Origin: Paeniglutamicibacter psychrophenolicus
GTDB lineage: Bacteria; Actinomycetota; Actinomycetes; Actinomycetales; Micrococcaceae
Assembly: GCF_017876575.1 (NCBI RefSeq)
Contig: NZ_JAGIOE010000001.1
Coordinates: 1,984,001 to 2,048,000, forward strand
DNA: 64,000 bases
Direction of reading: 5' to 3'
Below the pieces are notes generated by a model. The model saw only the letters and a list, made by a program, of their open reading frames with translations. It searched no databases and was not told the DNA's origin. How positions within the stretch are numbered: position 1 is the first letter of the stretch; each line of letters opens with the position of its first letter. Both the position numbers and the translations under genes were made by a program. This document shows, piece by piece, positions 52,886-62,845 of the stretch.

Positions 52886-52953
52886 GATCCCCTACCCGAA
52901 CGCCCCTGGAGCCGCCGCGATGGCCACGCCGAATTCCGGGGTGCGAAAGCGGT

Positions 52954-53904
52954 CTAGGAAACCTTTATCGCGGTGAGCCGGCGTGGCTGTCGGGCCATGT
53001 CGATGCACAGCATGGCCACGGCGACCCAGACCAAGGCAAAACCAATCAGCCGTTCCACCGGCATGGGTTCATTGAAGACCACCAGGGCCACGATGAACTG
53101 CAGGATCGGGGCCAGGAACTGCAAGGTGCCCAGCGTCGTCAGCGGAAGGCGCCGCGCCGCGGCCCCGAAGAGCAGCAACGGGACGGCGGTGATGATTCCG
53201 CTGGCGGCCAGCAGCCAGAAGTGTGCCGGCCCGGCGGAAAGAACAGTGTCGGTGTTCGAGGCGACCAGCCAGACCAGGAACCCCAGGGCCGGGAGGGCGA
53301 GGATCGCTGTTTCCATGCTCAGGGACGTCAGTGCCGTGGCGGTGCGGCCCACGCGGTTTTTCACGAAGCCGTACAGGCCGAAGGAAAACGCCAGGGTCAA
53401 CGCGATGTAGGGGACGTTGCCGTAGGCAAAGGTGAGCGTGATGACCGCTGCCAGCCCGAACCCGATGGCCACCCACTGCAACCTGCGCAGTTTTTCCTTC
53501 AGGAAGATCACGCCCAGGGCAATGGATACCAGCGGGTTGATGAAGTATCCCAGGGCGGCCTCCGCCGCATGCCCGTTGAGCACCGCATAGGTGTAGGTCA
53601 ACCAGTTCACCGCAATGAGCACCGAGGCCACCGACAGGCGAACCATCGCCTGGCGGTCACGGCCCAGCGCGAGGAAATGCCCCCAGTTCTTTGTCACGGT
53701 CAACAGGATCGCGCAGAAAACCAGCGACCAGACGATGCGGCTGGCAACGATCTCCCAGGGGGAGGCGATGGCGATGGTCAGGAAGTACAGCGGCAGCAGT
53801 CCCCACAGGCCGTATGCACCCAGGCCCTGGAGCAGGCCCCTGGTGCGTTCGGCGGGCCCGCCCGCGATGGCGGTGGTCGTTGCTGTGGACGGCGTTTGGG
53901 TCAT
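52954..53904 (-). CDS. rarD: RarD-type EamA family transporter
   Basis: A 316-residue EamA/DMT membrane protein of the RarD subgroup with about 10 helices. The opening G-L-L-Q-G-L-G-A-Y-G-L-W-G-L-L-P-L-Y is typical of RarD (chloramphenicol-sensitive protein). The substrate is unknown in the family. It is convergent with gabT and divergent from fprA. Confidence 0.87.
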   Translation of the reverse strand: MTQTPSTATTTAIAGGPAERTRGLLQGLGAYGLWGLLPLYFLTIAIASPWEIVASRIVWSLVFCAILLTVTKNWGHFLALGRDRQAMVRLSVASVLIAVNWLTYTYAVLNGHAAEAALGYFINPLVSIALGVIFLKEKLRRLQWVAIGFGLAAVITLTFAYGNVPYIALTLAFSFGLYGFVKNRVGRTATALTSLSMETAILALPALGFLVWLVASNTDTVLSAGPAHFWLLAASGIITAVPLLLFGAAARRLPLTTLGTLQFLAPILQFIVALVVFNEPMPVERLIGFALVWVAVAMLCIDMARQPRRLTAIKVS

Positions 53905-54261
53905 GATCGACTCAACAGGGCGTGCATTGGTTCCATTCCGGGCGCGCGAACCCGTCAGGGATTCGCGCAGGTCTTGGGTCGGCCAGGCGCCGGTTCACGA
54001 TGCTCACGGGTAGCATGGGTGTTTGGCGTCGTGTTGGGGCACGTTTTGCCCCTTCTATGTGAGCCTATCGCGGGCCCGCGCCCGCCGGAGGCCCGGATGC
54101 GGTGCCGGAACGTGCTGATTGCCCACAGCAAGCGGGGGCAGGGCACCCAGGGCGTGAGCATCCCCACAATGGTTCACGTTCGGCGACCGGTGCCAATTAG
54201 ACTAGTTGGGTGTGCGCTATTTGCGCTGTCCAGTGATCATTCTCCGGAAGGAACCTCCCTC
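53905..54261. other. 357-bp intergenic region between rarD and fprA
   Basis: No gene or RNA is recognisable. It must hold divergent promoters; TTAGACTAG-like sequence around 54198-54206 could be a -10 region for fprA. The ribosome site GGAAGGA lies at 54246-54252. Confidence 0.4.
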
Positions 54262-55659
54262 GTGTCCGATTCAGCAGTACGCCCGCTCCGTGTCGCCATT
54301 ATCGGGGCAGGTCCGGCCGGCGTTTATGCTGCCGACATCCTGACCAAGGCAGAGCGCGAGTTCGAGGTCAGCATCGACCTGCTTGACGCCTACCCGGCAC
54401 CCTACGGGCTGATCCGCTACGGCGTCGCCCCGGACCACCCGCGCATCAAGGGCATCGTCAATGCCCTGCACAAGGTGCTTGACCGCGGCGACATCCGCTT
54501 CCTGGGCAACGTGACCTACGGCCGGGACCTGACGCTGCGCGACATCCGCAACATGTACGACGCGGTCATCTTCGCCACCGGCGCCATCAAGGACGCCCGC
54601 ATGGAGATCCCGGGAATCGACCTCGAGGGGTCCTTCGGCGCGGCCGACTTCGTCTCCTGGTACGACGGCCAGCCGGACGTTCCGCGCACCTGGCCGCTGG
54701 AAGCCAAGGAAATCGCGGTGCTGGGCAACGGCAACGTGGCCCTGGACGTGGCCCGGGTGCTCTCCAAGCATGCCGAGGATCTCTTGGTCACCGAGATCCC
54801 CGAGAACGTCTTTGAGGGCCTGAAGGACTCGCCCGTCACTGACGTGCACATCTTTGGCCGCCGCGGCCCGGCCCAGGTGAAGTTCACGCCGCTGGAACTG
54901 CGCGAACTCAGCCACAGCCGCGACGTCGACATCGTGCTTTACCCGGAGGACTTCGAGTTCGACGAGGCCTCGGACGCGTTGATCAAGTCGAACAACCAGG
55001 TCAAGACGATGGTCAACACGCTGACCAACTGGATCGTGGAGGAGCAGGACACCGGCGCCTCGCGCCGCCTGCACCTGCACTTCCTGCACAACCCGATCGA
55101 GATCACCGGGGCGGACGGCAAGGTCTCCGGGATCAAGTTCGAGCGCCAGGAACTCGACGGCACCGGGAACGTCAAGGGCACCGGCGAGTTCATCGACTAC
55201 CCGGTCCAGGCCGTCTACCGCGCCATCGGCTACCTCGGCTCGGAGCTGGCGGAGCTCGAATTCGACGAACGCCGCGGTGTCATCCCCAACGAGGGTGGGC
55301 GCGTGCTTGATACCGACGGCACCCATGTTCCGGGTCTCTACGCCACGGGTTGGATCAAGCGCGGCCCCGTCGGCCTGATCGGCCACACGAAGGGCGATGC
55401 CCTCGAGACCATCGGAAACCTTCTCGAGGATCGCCTCTCTTTGCCGGTGGCAAGCCACCCGGGCGAGGACGAGATCATCAAGCTGCTGGAATCCCGCGGC
55501 GTCCAGTACACGACCTGGGACGGCTGGAAGAAGCTGGACGCCCACGAGATTTCCCTGGGTGCCGCAGCCTCCCCGGCGCAGACCTCAAACGGTCCGGTGG
55601 ACCGCGCCCGCGTGAAGGTTGTGGAGCGCGAGGAAATGGTCAAGATTTCCCGAGGCTAG
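54262..55659 (+). CDS. fprA: Ferredoxin/flavodoxin-NADP reductase (FprA, adrenodoxin-reductase type)
   Basis: A 465-residue flavoprotein of the adrenodoxin reductase family. FAD motif V-A-I-I-G-A-G-P-A-G-V-Y-A-A is at the N-terminus, then Y-G-L-I-R-Y-G-V-A-P-D-H-P. The NADP site is G-N-G-N-V-A-L-D-V-A-R-V, and the C-terminal segment T-G-W-I-K-R-G-P-V-G-L-I-G-H-T is typical. GTG 54262 has GGAAGGA 9 bp upstream; the long open frame before it is a rarD shadow. It moves electrons between NADPH and ferredoxin. Confidence 0.93.
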   Translation: MSDSAVRPLRVAIIGAGPAGVYAADILTKAEREFEVSIDLLDAYPAPYGLIRYGVAPDHPRIKGIVNALHKVLDRGDIRFLGNVTYGRDLTLRDIRNMYDAVIFATGAIKDARMEIPGIDLEGSFGAADFVSWYDGQPDVPRTWPLEAKEIAVLGNGNVALDVARVLSKHAEDLLVTEIPENVFEGLKDSPVTDVHIFGRRGPAQVKFTPLELRELSHSRDVDIVLYPEDFEFDEASDALIKSNNQVKTMVNTLTNWIVEEQDTGASRRLHLHFLHNPIEITGADGKVSGIKFERQELDGTGNVKGTGEFIDYPVQAVYRAIGYLGSELAELEFDERRGVIPNEGGRVLDTDGTHVPGLYATGWIKRGPVGLIGHTKGDALETIGNLLEDRLSLPVASHPGEDEIIKLLESRGVQYTTWDGWKKLDAHEISLGAAASPAQTSNGPVDRARVKVVEREEMVKISRG

Positions 55660-55670
55660 ACTGTATAGCG

Positions 55671-55719
55671 CAAGGGCCTGTGTTTTCCGAAGTAGCGGAG
55701 AACATGGGCCCTTGTTTTT
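55671..55719 (+). terminator. Intrinsic terminator of fprA
   Basis: CAAGGGCC arms with inner pairing (GTTTTCC/GGAGAAC) and a T-rich tail (GTTTTTG) 12 bp after the fprA stop. Confidence 0.8.
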
Positions 55720-55721
55720 GC

Positions 55722-56252
55722 CTAATGCCACAGGGTTCCCAGTAGCCGTCGAAGCGCCCTTACGTCGACGGGCACCGGCTCGACGTCCAGGTGCAGGCTC
55801 TGCCCGGGGACGCCATGTCTTTCCAGAACCCGCTCGAGCTCCAACCCCAGTTCATGGACCCGGCGTTCAAAGTGCTGCCGGTTTGACAGTCCGCTGCCGG
55901 GGTCCCAGCACGTGAGCTGGTGGCTGAACAGATCCGTGGATTCCACCCAGGCGTCGGCAAAGACCACCTGGAGGCCTTGGGAATCGGGGTGCGGAAACAC
56001 CTCGAAGAGTGCCTGGAGGTCGGTCAGGGACTCCGCGATCCCCACGCCCTGGGCGGCCCTGCGGGAAGCGAGCGACCGAACGGCCGAATCCGGGTCCCGG
56101 CGTTTGGACAGCATGACGGCGGCCACACGGGTGGCCGAGCAATGCCAGTCGGAATCGCGAAGCCAGCCGCGGTCCTGGGACTTTGCACGCCAGAGTTCCA
56201 CGAGCGCTTCGGGACCGATTCCGGTCTCGGACCGACGGGGAAAATACTTCAT
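55722..56252 (-). CDS. Uncharacterised protein with a degenerate GGDEF-like start motif
   Basis: A 176-residue soluble protein. It opens with G-P-E-A-L-V-E-L-W-R-A-K-S-Q-D-R-G-W, a pattern I associate with a family of uncharacterised actinobacterial proteins. The C-terminal part has D-P-G-S-G-L-S-N-R-Q-H-F, reminiscent of D-P-L-T-G-L-x-N-R in GGDEF domains but without the GGDEF residues. AAGGA precedes ATG 56252. It is divergent from the sigma-like gene at 56439. Function unknown; no cyclic-di-GMP activity should be assumed. Confidence 0.65.
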   Translation of the reverse strand: MKYFPRRSETGIGPEALVELWRAKSQDRGWLRDSDWHCSATRVAAVMLSKRRDPDSAVRSLASRRAAQGVGIAESLTDLQALFEVFPHPDSQGLQVVFADAWVESTDLFSHQLTCWDPGSGLSNRQHFERRVHELGLELERVLERHGVPGQSLHLDVEPVPVDVRALRRLLGTLWH

Positions 56253-56438
56253 GGTTCCTTAGAGAACCCTGGGGAACAAACATGACGCGAAAGATCCGAA
56301 AGTTCCCTTCGTTTTCTGCGTCACAAAAGCGTGCGTCGTCTGTCTTTGGTATATGGCACGCTGCGTGGAGACTTGGGGATAGGAACCCATGGTGTTCCGC
56401 GGGAGCAACAGTAGAGCCATTCGCAGCGAAAGGTATCC

Positions 56439-57518
56439 GTGAATACTTCCCCTGGCCCCAGCAAGGAGCCAATTGAACCAGGCGACTCGGAACTCATCGT
56501 CCAAGTACGCGCGGGAAGTGTGCGCGCCCAGGAACTTCTGTATGCCCGCCACCACGACGCTGCCCTGCGCGTTGCCTACCGCCATTCCAACAGTTCCTAC
56601 GAGGCCGAAGACCTGGCGGCCGAGGGCTTTGAAAAGGTCTTTGCCGTGCTGCGGACCGACAAGGGGCCGGACGCATTCTTTCGTGCCTACTTGTGCACGA
56701 CCGTTTCACGGCTGGCGTTCGCCTACAACAACAAGGAAAAACGCCAGGCGCTGACCGACGAATTCACGACCTTCGATACCGGGGACGACTATTCCGACCC
56801 GGTCATGAACCAGTTTGAATCCGGCATTGTCGGCGGGGCGTTCTCATCGTTGCCCGAACGTTGGCAGGCGGTGCTGTGGTACACGGAAATCGACGGGCTC
56901 AAGCCCTCGCGCATAGCTCCCCTGCTGGGCCTTTCCCCCAACGGGGTGTCTGTCCTCGCGGTGCGTGCGCGCGAGGGGCTCCGGCAGGCCTACCTGCAAG
57001 GCCATGTCGGTGCCTCGGTGGGGGACGGCTGCCACGGCTACTCCGGCCAGCTGGGGGCGTATGCGCGCGGCGGCCTCAGCGCCCGCAACGAGGCCAAGGT
57101 CGAAGAGCATCTCAACGAGTGCTCGAAATGCACGGCAATCCTCGTCCAGGTCAATGACGTCGGCGCATCCATGCGTGGCGTCATTGCACCGTTGTTCCTG
57201 GGCGGGATCACGGCGCTGGGCATACCCGCTGCCATCTCTTCGGCAACCGCGGGCGGTTCCGGCGCAGGGTCGGCGGCGGGTTCCGTTTCTGCCGCCACGG
57301 GCACGGTGGCCGCCGGAACCGGTTCGGCAAGCTCGGGTGCGACCTTCTGGGCAGTGCTTGGGTCAACCATCGGTGCGAACGCCGTTGCCATTGCCGCCAC
57401 CGCGGTGGCGATGGCCGCCGTCGTGGCCGGGGTGGCCTTCGGCGTCAATGAGACCGGCGACCGGGGCAAGGCCGCCGTCGGCGATGACGGGGGTGCAACT
57501 CACCGTGCCACACGATGA
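56439..57518 (+). CDS. ECF-like sigma factor with C-terminal zinc-finger/membrane part, frameshifted
   Basis: A 359-residue product. Residues 20-185 are sigma-70-like: region 2 around A-Y-R-H-S-N-S-S-Y-E-A-E-D-L-A and region 4 around L-S-P-N-G-V-S-V-L-A-V-R-A-R-E. Residues 195-235 carry a ZAS-type zinc finger H224-x3-C228-x2-C231. Two hydrophobic stretches follow (about 247-265 and 315-338). The last residues after G-D-D-G-G are out of frame: at the G5 run 57489-57493 one extra G diverts reading to a stop at 57518, while the neighbouring frame continues as a plausible external domain. An intact gene would be a sigma/anti-sigma/extracellular-domain fusion. Confidence 0.75.
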   Translation: MNTSPGPSKEPIEPGDSELIVQVRAGSVRAQELLYARHHDAALRVAYRHSNSSYEAEDLAAEGFEKVFAVLRTDKGPDAFFRAYLCTTVSRLAFAYNNKEKRQALTDEFTTFDTGDDYSDPVMNQFESGIVGGAFSSLPERWQAVLWYTEIDGLKPSRIAPLLGLSPNGVSVLAVRAREGLRQAYLQGHVGASVGDGCHGYSGQLGAYARGGLSARNEAKVEEHLNECSKCTAILVQVNDVGASMRGVIAPLFLGGITALGIPAAISSATAGGSGAGSAAGSVSAATGTVAAGTGSASSGATFWAVLGSTIGANAVAIAATAVAMAAVVAGVAFGVNETGDRGKAAVGDDGGATHRATR

Positions 57519-58350
57519 ACTTGGTTTCGACGACGATGTCATGATTCCCATGGATCTGGTTGACAGGTTCCACGATCCACAGATACTGCCGGTTGCCTCG
57601 GAACCGGCGCAGGGTTCCCCGATCGGCGGTAGCCGGCAGAACGAGCGCCATGCGGCACCACCCGCGGTTGGGCGGATGAACCTGATCCTTCCGCGCACCA
57701 ACGAACTGCAGCGTGAGGTCGAAACCATCGTCGCCCTGGACGAACCGGAACCCGGGAGCAGCCTCCCCGAGGCTTCCCCGACCGATGCCACCGACCCGGT
57801 CCCCGGACCCACTACCTCGAGAACACCTGACGAGGTAGACCCGTCACCCGTGGATCCGACCGAAACTGCGCCGAGCGAACCTGCTGAACCGACGCCGCCA
57901 GTCAATCCGACGGTGGAGCCGACCGAGCCGACATAGGCGCCCGCCGAGCCGACTCCGACCCCGACGGTGGAACCCACCGAGCCGACCCCGACGCCGAGCG
58001 AGCCGACAGACCCGCCCGCCACGTCCGAGCACATCAATGTGGAAGCCGCGGGCGATGGGTACGAGGTCTTGGTGGATGCGCGTGCCTTCGGGGCCGGAGG
58101 CTCAGTGAGCATACTCTTCGAGCGGCTGTCCGGGGAAGGCACCTTTGCGGTGTTCCGGGAAACGGGCGCTGGATGCTCGGAGCCCACCGAATCCGGCGGC
58201 GTGGTGTCATACTCGTGCTCCGGCCCGGGTGCGGGAAAGGACTCATTCAACGTCGAGGGAACACCGGTGCCCGGGACCGCGTTGGTGGTCCGGGTGACAC
58301 TGGCCGACAAGCAAGGCAGCCAGACCCAGGCAGACCTCGTGTTCGAGTAG
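57494..58350 (+). pseudogene. Orphaned extracellular domain of the sigma fusion gene
   Basis: The +1 frame downstream of the G5 run reads as a secreted domain: V-P-H-D-E-L-G-F-D-D-D-V-M-I, then long Pro/Glu/Thr repeats (E-P-T repeats from about 57730). An amber codon at 57934-57936 interrupts those repeats; the same frame goes on to 58350 with a small beta-rich domain ending L-V-F-E and two cysteines (C-S-E-P and C-S-G-P). Neither piece has its own ribosome site. Frameshift plus nonsense codon suggest a pseudogene; assembly error in the repeats is possible. Confidence 0.6.
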
Positions 58351-58456
58351 CCCGATGGTTCGCGGCGCGAGCCCCGTCACCGTGGCCTCGGGTGGCACCG
58401 CGCGTACTTGGATGCCGCCGGGGCCAGGGGCCATCCATGACCGGTCGGCAACTGGA

Positions 58457-58507
58457 AACGGTTCGGCCCGGCCTCACCATGGTGGGGGGAGTCCGGGCCG
58501 AACCGTT
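58457..58507. terminator. Hairpin between the sigma gene remnant and catalase
   Basis: Fifteen-base perfect arms (58457-58471, 58493-58507) with a 21-nt loop, 27 bp beyond the catalase stop read on the minus strand; convergent transcription meets here. Confidence 0.65.
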
Positions 58508-58533
58508 GTTACGTGTTGGATTCCAGGGGCGGG

Positions 58534-60030
58534 TTAGGCCTTGGACGCCATTTCTGCTGCACCGTCGGTGGAGCCTGCAACGCCGGCCGCGTAGCCGTCG
58601 CGCAGGATCGCACCGAGGTTTGCATCGACGCTGCCCCAGTACTGGAAGAAGCGCTCACGGATGTCATCACGGGTGATGCCGTTGGCCTGGCCCAGCAGGG
58701 TTGCGTGGAAGCGTTCCTTCGACTCGGCGCTGTAGACGTCGCGGTACAGCGTGCCTGCCTGGCCGAAATCGGAGTCCTCGGAGCGCAGGGTCTGCGCGGC
58801 GCGCACCAGCTCGCCGTCGTTTTCCCAGCTGCCTTCGGCTGCACGGGTCGGATCGGCTGCCGGTCCACCGTAGGAGTTCGGGGTGTAGACGCGCGCATCG
58901 GTGTCGTTGAAGTGGTACTGCATGGCACCTTCGTGCATGTAGGTGGTCACCTTGGACGCGTGCGGCTGGTTCACCGGCAGCTGGTTGTAGTTCGTGCCGA
59001 TGCGGTTGCGCTGGGCATCCGGGTAGGAGAACACGCGGGCCATCAGCATCTTGTCGGGGCTGATGTCGATGCCCGGAACCAGGTTCGACGGCGAGAAGGC
59101 TGCCTGCTCGATCTCGGCGAAGAAGTTGCGCGGGTTGCGGTTCAGCGTGAAGTGGCCAACCGGGATCAACGGGTAGTCGGCGTGCGGCCAGACCTTGGTG
59201 ATGTCGAACGGGTTGAAGCGGTAGGTCTTGCCCTCTTCGTACGGCATGATCTGCACCGAGACGTCCCAGGTCGGGAAGTTGCCGGCCTCGATGTTCTCGT
59301 ACAGGTCGCGGCGGTAGTAGTCGGCGTCCGAGCCGGCAAGCTTCTCGGCTTCCTCGGCACCCATGTTGTGCACGCCCTGGCGGGAGTGGAAGTGGTACTG
59401 CACCCAGAAGCGCTCGCCCTCGGCGTTGATCCACTGGTAGGTGTGCGAGCCGTAGCCGTTCATCTCGCGCCAGGAGGTCGGCAGGCCGCGGTCGCCCATG
59501 ACGTAGGTGACCTGGTGGGCCGACTCCGGGGAAAGGGTCCAGAAATCCCACTGCATGTCGGCATCGCGCAGGGCGGAGCCGCCCAGACGCTTCTGCGAGT
59601 GGATGAAGTCCGGGAACTTGATGCCGTCGCGGATGAAGAACACCGGGGTGTTGTTGCCCACGACGTCGTAGTTGCCCTCGGTGGTGTAGAAGCGAAGTGC
59701 GAAGCCACGCACGTCGCGCCAGGTGTCCGGGGAGCCCTGCTCGCCGGCCACCGAGGAGAAGCGCAGCAGCGTCTCGGACTTGGCGCCCGGCTGGAAGACA
59801 GCTGCGCGGGTGTACTTGGAAACGTCCGCGGTCACGACGAACTCGCCGAAGGCGCCGCCGCCCTTGGCGTGCGGGTTGCGCTCCGGGACACGCTCGCGGT
59901 TGAACGAGGCCAGCTTTTCGACGAGGTAGCGGTCGTGAAGCGCGGTGATGCCGTCGGGACCGGCGGTCAGCGAGTGTGCGTCGCTGGCGACCGGGGCACC
60001 GGACTGGGTGGTGGTGAAGTTCTCGCTCAA
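58534..60030 (-). CDS. katA: Monofunctional haem catalase
   Basis: A 498-residue small-subunit haem catalase decomposing hydrogen peroxide. Distal histidine lies in [12 protein letters not shown], the distal asparagine in N-T-P-V-F-F-I-R-D, and the proximal haem-ligand tyrosine in [13 protein letters not shown] chose TTG 60030 because AAGGAG is 6 bp upstream; the AUG at 60045 would place that same AAGGAG inside the coding region. A Fur-family gene precedes it by 55 bp on the same strand, so oxidative-stress control is likely. Confidence 0.94.
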   Translation of the reverse strand: MSENFTTTQSGAPVASDAHSLTAGPDGITALHDRYLVEKLASFNRERVPERNPHAKGGGAFGEFVVTADVSKYTRAAVFQPGAKSETLLRFSSVAGEQGSPDTWRDVRGFALRFYTTEGNYDVVGNNTPVFFIRDGIKFPDFIHSQKRLGGSALRDADMQWDFWTLSPESAHQVTYVMGDRGLPTSWREMNGYGSHTYQWINAEGERFWVQYHFHSRQGVHNMGAEEAEKLAGSDADYYRRDLYENIEAGNFPTWDVSVQIMPYEEGKTYRFNPFDITKVWPHADYPLIPVGHFTLNRNPRNFFAEIEQAAFSPSNLVPGIDISPDKMLMARVFSYPDAQRNRIGTNYNQLPVNQPHASKVTTYMHEGAMQYHFNDTDARVYTPNSYGGPAADPTRAAEGSWENDGELVRAAQTLRSEDSDFGQAGTLYRDVYSAESKERFHATLLGQANGITRDDIRERFFQYWGSVDANLGAILRDGYAAGVAGSTDGAAEMASKA

Positions 60031-60085
60031 GAGATTCTCCTTCATTGTGGGTTGGTAACTCTTCTGCCGGTGTCCCGGAGCGCAG

Positions 60086-60514
60086 CTAGGCGGCGCCGGT
60101 CTTCCTGCAGTCTTCACAGATGCCCTGGTAAAGGACATCAGCAATCTGGATGACCATGCCGTGGCTGTCCGAGGGGGTCAGGCAGGGGGCATGGCCCACC
60201 GCGCATTCCACATCCTCGATCCGGCCGCAGCTGGTGCATATGGCATGGTGGTGGTTGTCGTTCACGCGGGTCTCGTAGAGGGCCGGCGAGTGCGGGGGAC
60301 TGAAGCGGCGCAGCATGCCCTGCTCCGTCAGATCATTAAGCACGTTGTAAACGGACTGGATGGAAACATCGGGCAACGCGTGGTGGACCGCATCGACAAC
60401 CTTCTCCGCCGAGGAGTGCGGGTGTTCGTCCAGGACCTCGAGCACGGCCAAGCGGCCGCGGGTAACCCGCAGGCCGAGGTCCCGCATCTGCGCCGAATAG
60501 TCCATGTGATCCAT
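60086..60514 (-). CDS. Fur-family repressor (PerR/FurA-like)
   Basis: A 142-residue Fur-family metalloregulator. The winged helix-turn-helix is in residues 10-75 ([11 protein letters not shown] and V-Y-N-V-L-N-D-L). The metal region has H-H-H-A-I and the C-T-S-C and C-E-D-C pairs that bind structural zinc. AAGGAGG lies 4 bp before ATG 60514. Placement directly upstream of catalase on the same strand, and family precedent, suggest peroxide sensing and control of katA. Confidence 0.92.
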   Translation of the reverse strand: MDHMDYSAQMRDLGLRVTRGRLAVLEVLDEHPHSSAEKVVDAVHHALPDVSIQSVYNVLNDLTEQGMLRRFSPPHSPALYETRVNDNHHHAICTSCGRIEDVECAVGHAPCLTPSDSHGMVIQIADVLYQGICEDCRKTGAA

Positions 60515-60526
60515 TCCACCTCCTTA

Positions 60527-60546
60527 TTTTGAATCTGTCAAGATAG
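60527..60546 (-). promoter_or_regulatory. Promoter/operator of the fur-katA operon
   Basis: Reading on the minus strand: TTGACAG-ATTCAAAATAA. TTGACA serves as a -35-like element and TTGA-N5-TCAA (60529-60541) is a short palindrome that the Fur-family protein could bind. The ribosome site AAGGAGG follows directly. Confidence 0.4.
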
Positions 60547-60585
60547 CGGTCTTTTCGGCGTGGCGCCTGTGGCTAGACTCGATTC

Positions 60586-61866
60586 GTGGCACGACTCCTG
60601 GCTGACCTCACCCCTTTGCGCGAAAGCCCCGCATTCAAGCGGCTGTGGATCGGCAACGCCCTCGCGGCCGTCGGCGGGCAGCTGACCCTGGTGGCGGTCA
60701 GCCTCGAGGTCTACGCGCTCACCGGTTCCAGCCTGCACGTCGGGCTGCTCGGTGCCTTCGCGCTGGTGCCGCTGGTGCTCACCGGCCTGTACGGCGGATC
60801 GATCGCCGATGCGCACGACCGGCGCAAGGTCGCCCTGGGCTCCGCCCTGGTGCTGTGGGTGGCCACCGCCGCCATCGCGGCCCAGGCTTGGCTGGGCGTG
60901 GACAACGTCTGGGTGCTTTACGGGCTGGTGGCCATCCACTCGGCGGCCGGCGGCATCAACCAGCCCACCCGCGGGGCCATCATCCCGGCCATCGTGGGCC
61001 TGAAACTGCTGCCGGCGGCGAACTCGCTGAACATGGTCACCTTCGGCATCGCCCAGATGGTCGGCCCGCTGCTCGGCGGGCTGCTGGTAGCGCAGGTCGG
61101 CTTCGGCTGGACCTACTCCATCGACGTGCTCACCTATGCCGCCGCCGTCTGGTCCGTCTACAAGCTGCCGTCGATGCCTCCCTCCGGCACCCCGGCCAAG
61201 GCGGGGCTGCGGTCGGTCATCGAGGGATTCAGGTTCCTGGGTTCCCAGCCCAACGTGCGCATGACGTTCCTCATCGACCTGGCGGCCATGGTGCTGGCCG
61301 CGCCGCGCGCGCTGCTGCCGGCCATCGGCGCGGTGCTGATCGGCGGGGGCGAGCTGACCATGGGACTGTTGCTGGCGGCAACCGCCATGGGCGCTTTCCT
61401 GGCCGGAATGTTCTCCGGGCCCGTGGGCCGCATCCACCGCCAGGGCGTGGCGGTGTTCGTCTGCGTGAGTGTCTGGGGCGCCAGCATCGGCCTGTTCGGG
61501 GTCGTGGTCATCCTGGCCGCACGCGGCCCGGTCCCCGCCGACGGCTCGGCCGGCGCGTGGATCTGGCCCGCCGCCGCCTGCATGGCGCTGGCCGGGGTCG
61601 CGGACGCGATTTCCTCGGTCTTCCGCACCACCATCTTGCAGACCGCGACGCCCGACCACCTGCGCGGACGCCTGCAGGGCGTGTTCATCGTGGTGGTCGC
61701 CGGCGGGCCGCGGTTGGGGGAGATGCTCTCCGGGACCGTGGCCACCGGGCTGGGCGAGGGAGCCACGCTGCTGGCCGGCGGCGTCGCGTGCATCGTGGTT
61801 GCGGCCGCCTTGATGCGCTGGGAGCCGGGATTCCTGCGTTACGACGCCAGGCACCCACGATCCTGA
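60586..61866 (+). CDS. MFS transporter
   Basis: A 426-residue major facilitator of the EntS/enterobactin-exporter-like group: about 12 helices, D-A-H-D-R-R-K-V-A-L-G motif A after helix 2, and the R-G-R-L-Q-G loop late in the protein. A TAGACT box at 60574-60579 sits 6 bp before GTG 60586, so the mRNA may be leaderless. It diverges from the fur gene with a 71-bp gap. The substrate is unknown. Confidence 0.86.
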   Translation: MARLLADLTPLRESPAFKRLWIGNALAAVGGQLTLVAVSLEVYALTGSSLHVGLLGAFALVPLVLTGLYGGSIADAHDRRKVALGSALVLWVATAAIAAQAWLGVDNVWVLYGLVAIHSAAGGINQPTRGAIIPAIVGLKLLPAANSLNMVTFGIAQMVGPLLGGLLVAQVGFGWTYSIDVLTYAAAVWSVYKLPSMPPSGTPAKAGLRSVIEGFRFLGSQPNVRMTFLIDLAAMVLAAPRALLPAIGAVLIGGGELTMGLLLAATAMGAFLAGMFSGPVGRIHRQGVAVFVCVSVWGASIGLFGVVVILAARGPVPADGSAGAWIWPAAACMALAGVADAISSVFRTTILQTATPDHLRGRLQGVFIVVVAGGPRLGEMLSGTVATGLGEGATLLAGGVACIVVAAALMRWEPGFLRYDARHPRS

Positions 61867-61972
61867 AAGCCGGGCTCCAGCGGGAACAAAGCCGGCGCAC
61901 AGCAGGTTTGAGTAAACTGTATGCAAGCATCGATCCGGCAAATCCGGAACGTCTAACGAGGAGTGAACCGCA

Positions 61973-62845
61973 GTGCACAATCACAACAACGGCCTGAAGA
62001 CGGCGGGGTTGCTCGGCGGCCTGTTCGCGCTGCTGCTGGCCATTGGTGCCTTGCTGGCGTCGGGAACCGGAAGCAGCAGCTTCATCTGGATCTTCGCACT
62101 CATCGGCGTGGCCACCACCGCCTACGGGTACTGGAATTCCGACAAGCTGGCGATCCGCTCGATGCAGGCCTACCCGGTCACCGAGGCGGACCAGCCGGCC
62201 ATGTACCGGATCGTGCACGAGCTCTCGGTTGCCGCCCAGCAGCCGATGCCGCGCCTCTTCGTCTCACCGACCAACGCGCCCAATGCCTTCGCCACCGGGC
62301 GCAACCCGGAAAACGCCGCGGTCTGCTGCACCGAGGGAATCCTGCAGCTGCTCAACGAGCGCGAGCTGCGCGGGGTGCTGGGCCACGAACTCATGCACGT
62401 GTACAACCGCGACATCCTCACCTCCTCGGTTGCCGCTGCCGTAGCCGGCGTCATCACCTCCGTGGCGCAGATGATGCTCTTCTTCGGCGGCGGGGACCGG
62501 CGCAACGCCAACCCCATCGCCCTGATCGCCATGTCGCTGCTGGCGCCGCTGGCTTCCACCGTCATCCAGATGGCCATCAGCCGCACCCGCGAATACGACG
62601 CGGACGAGGACGGGGCCAAGCTGACCAACGACCCGCTGGCGCTGGCCTCGGCCCTGCGCAAGCTCGAGGGCGGGGTTCAGCGCGCACCGCTGCCCGCCGA
62701 CGACCAGCGCTTGGTGAACACCTCGCACCTGATGATCGCCAACCCCTTCCTGGGCGGAGCCAAGAAACTCTTCGCCACCCACCCGCCGATGAACGACCGC
62801 ATTGCCAGGCTGGAAAAGATGGCAGGCCAGTCCCTGGGCTACTGA
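61973..62845 (+). CDS. htpX: HtpX membrane metalloprotease
   Basis: A 290-residue zinc protease of the HtpX/M48 family. Two N-terminal helices (about 9-50) precede the cytoplasmic zinc site H-E-L-M-H (HEXXH) in [11 protein letters not shown], and the third ligand lies in [10 protein letters not shown]. Two more helices follow the HEXXH motif. GTG 61973 has CGAGGAG 9 bp upstream. It degrades misfolded membrane proteins in known relatives. Confidence 0.93.
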   Translation: MHNHNNGLKTAGLLGGLFALLLAIGALLASGTGSSSFIWIFALIGVATTAYGYWNSDKLAIRSMQAYPVTEADQPAMYRIVHELSVAAQQPMPRLFVSPTNAPNAFATGRNPENAAVCCTEGILQLLNERELRGVLGHELMHVYNRDILTSSVAAAVAGVITSVAQMMLFFGGGDRRNANPIALIAMSLLAPLASTVIQMAISRTREYDADEDGAKLTNDPLALASALRKLEGGVQRAPLPADDQRLVNTSHLMIANPFLGGAKKLFATHPPMNDRIARLEKMAGQSLGY

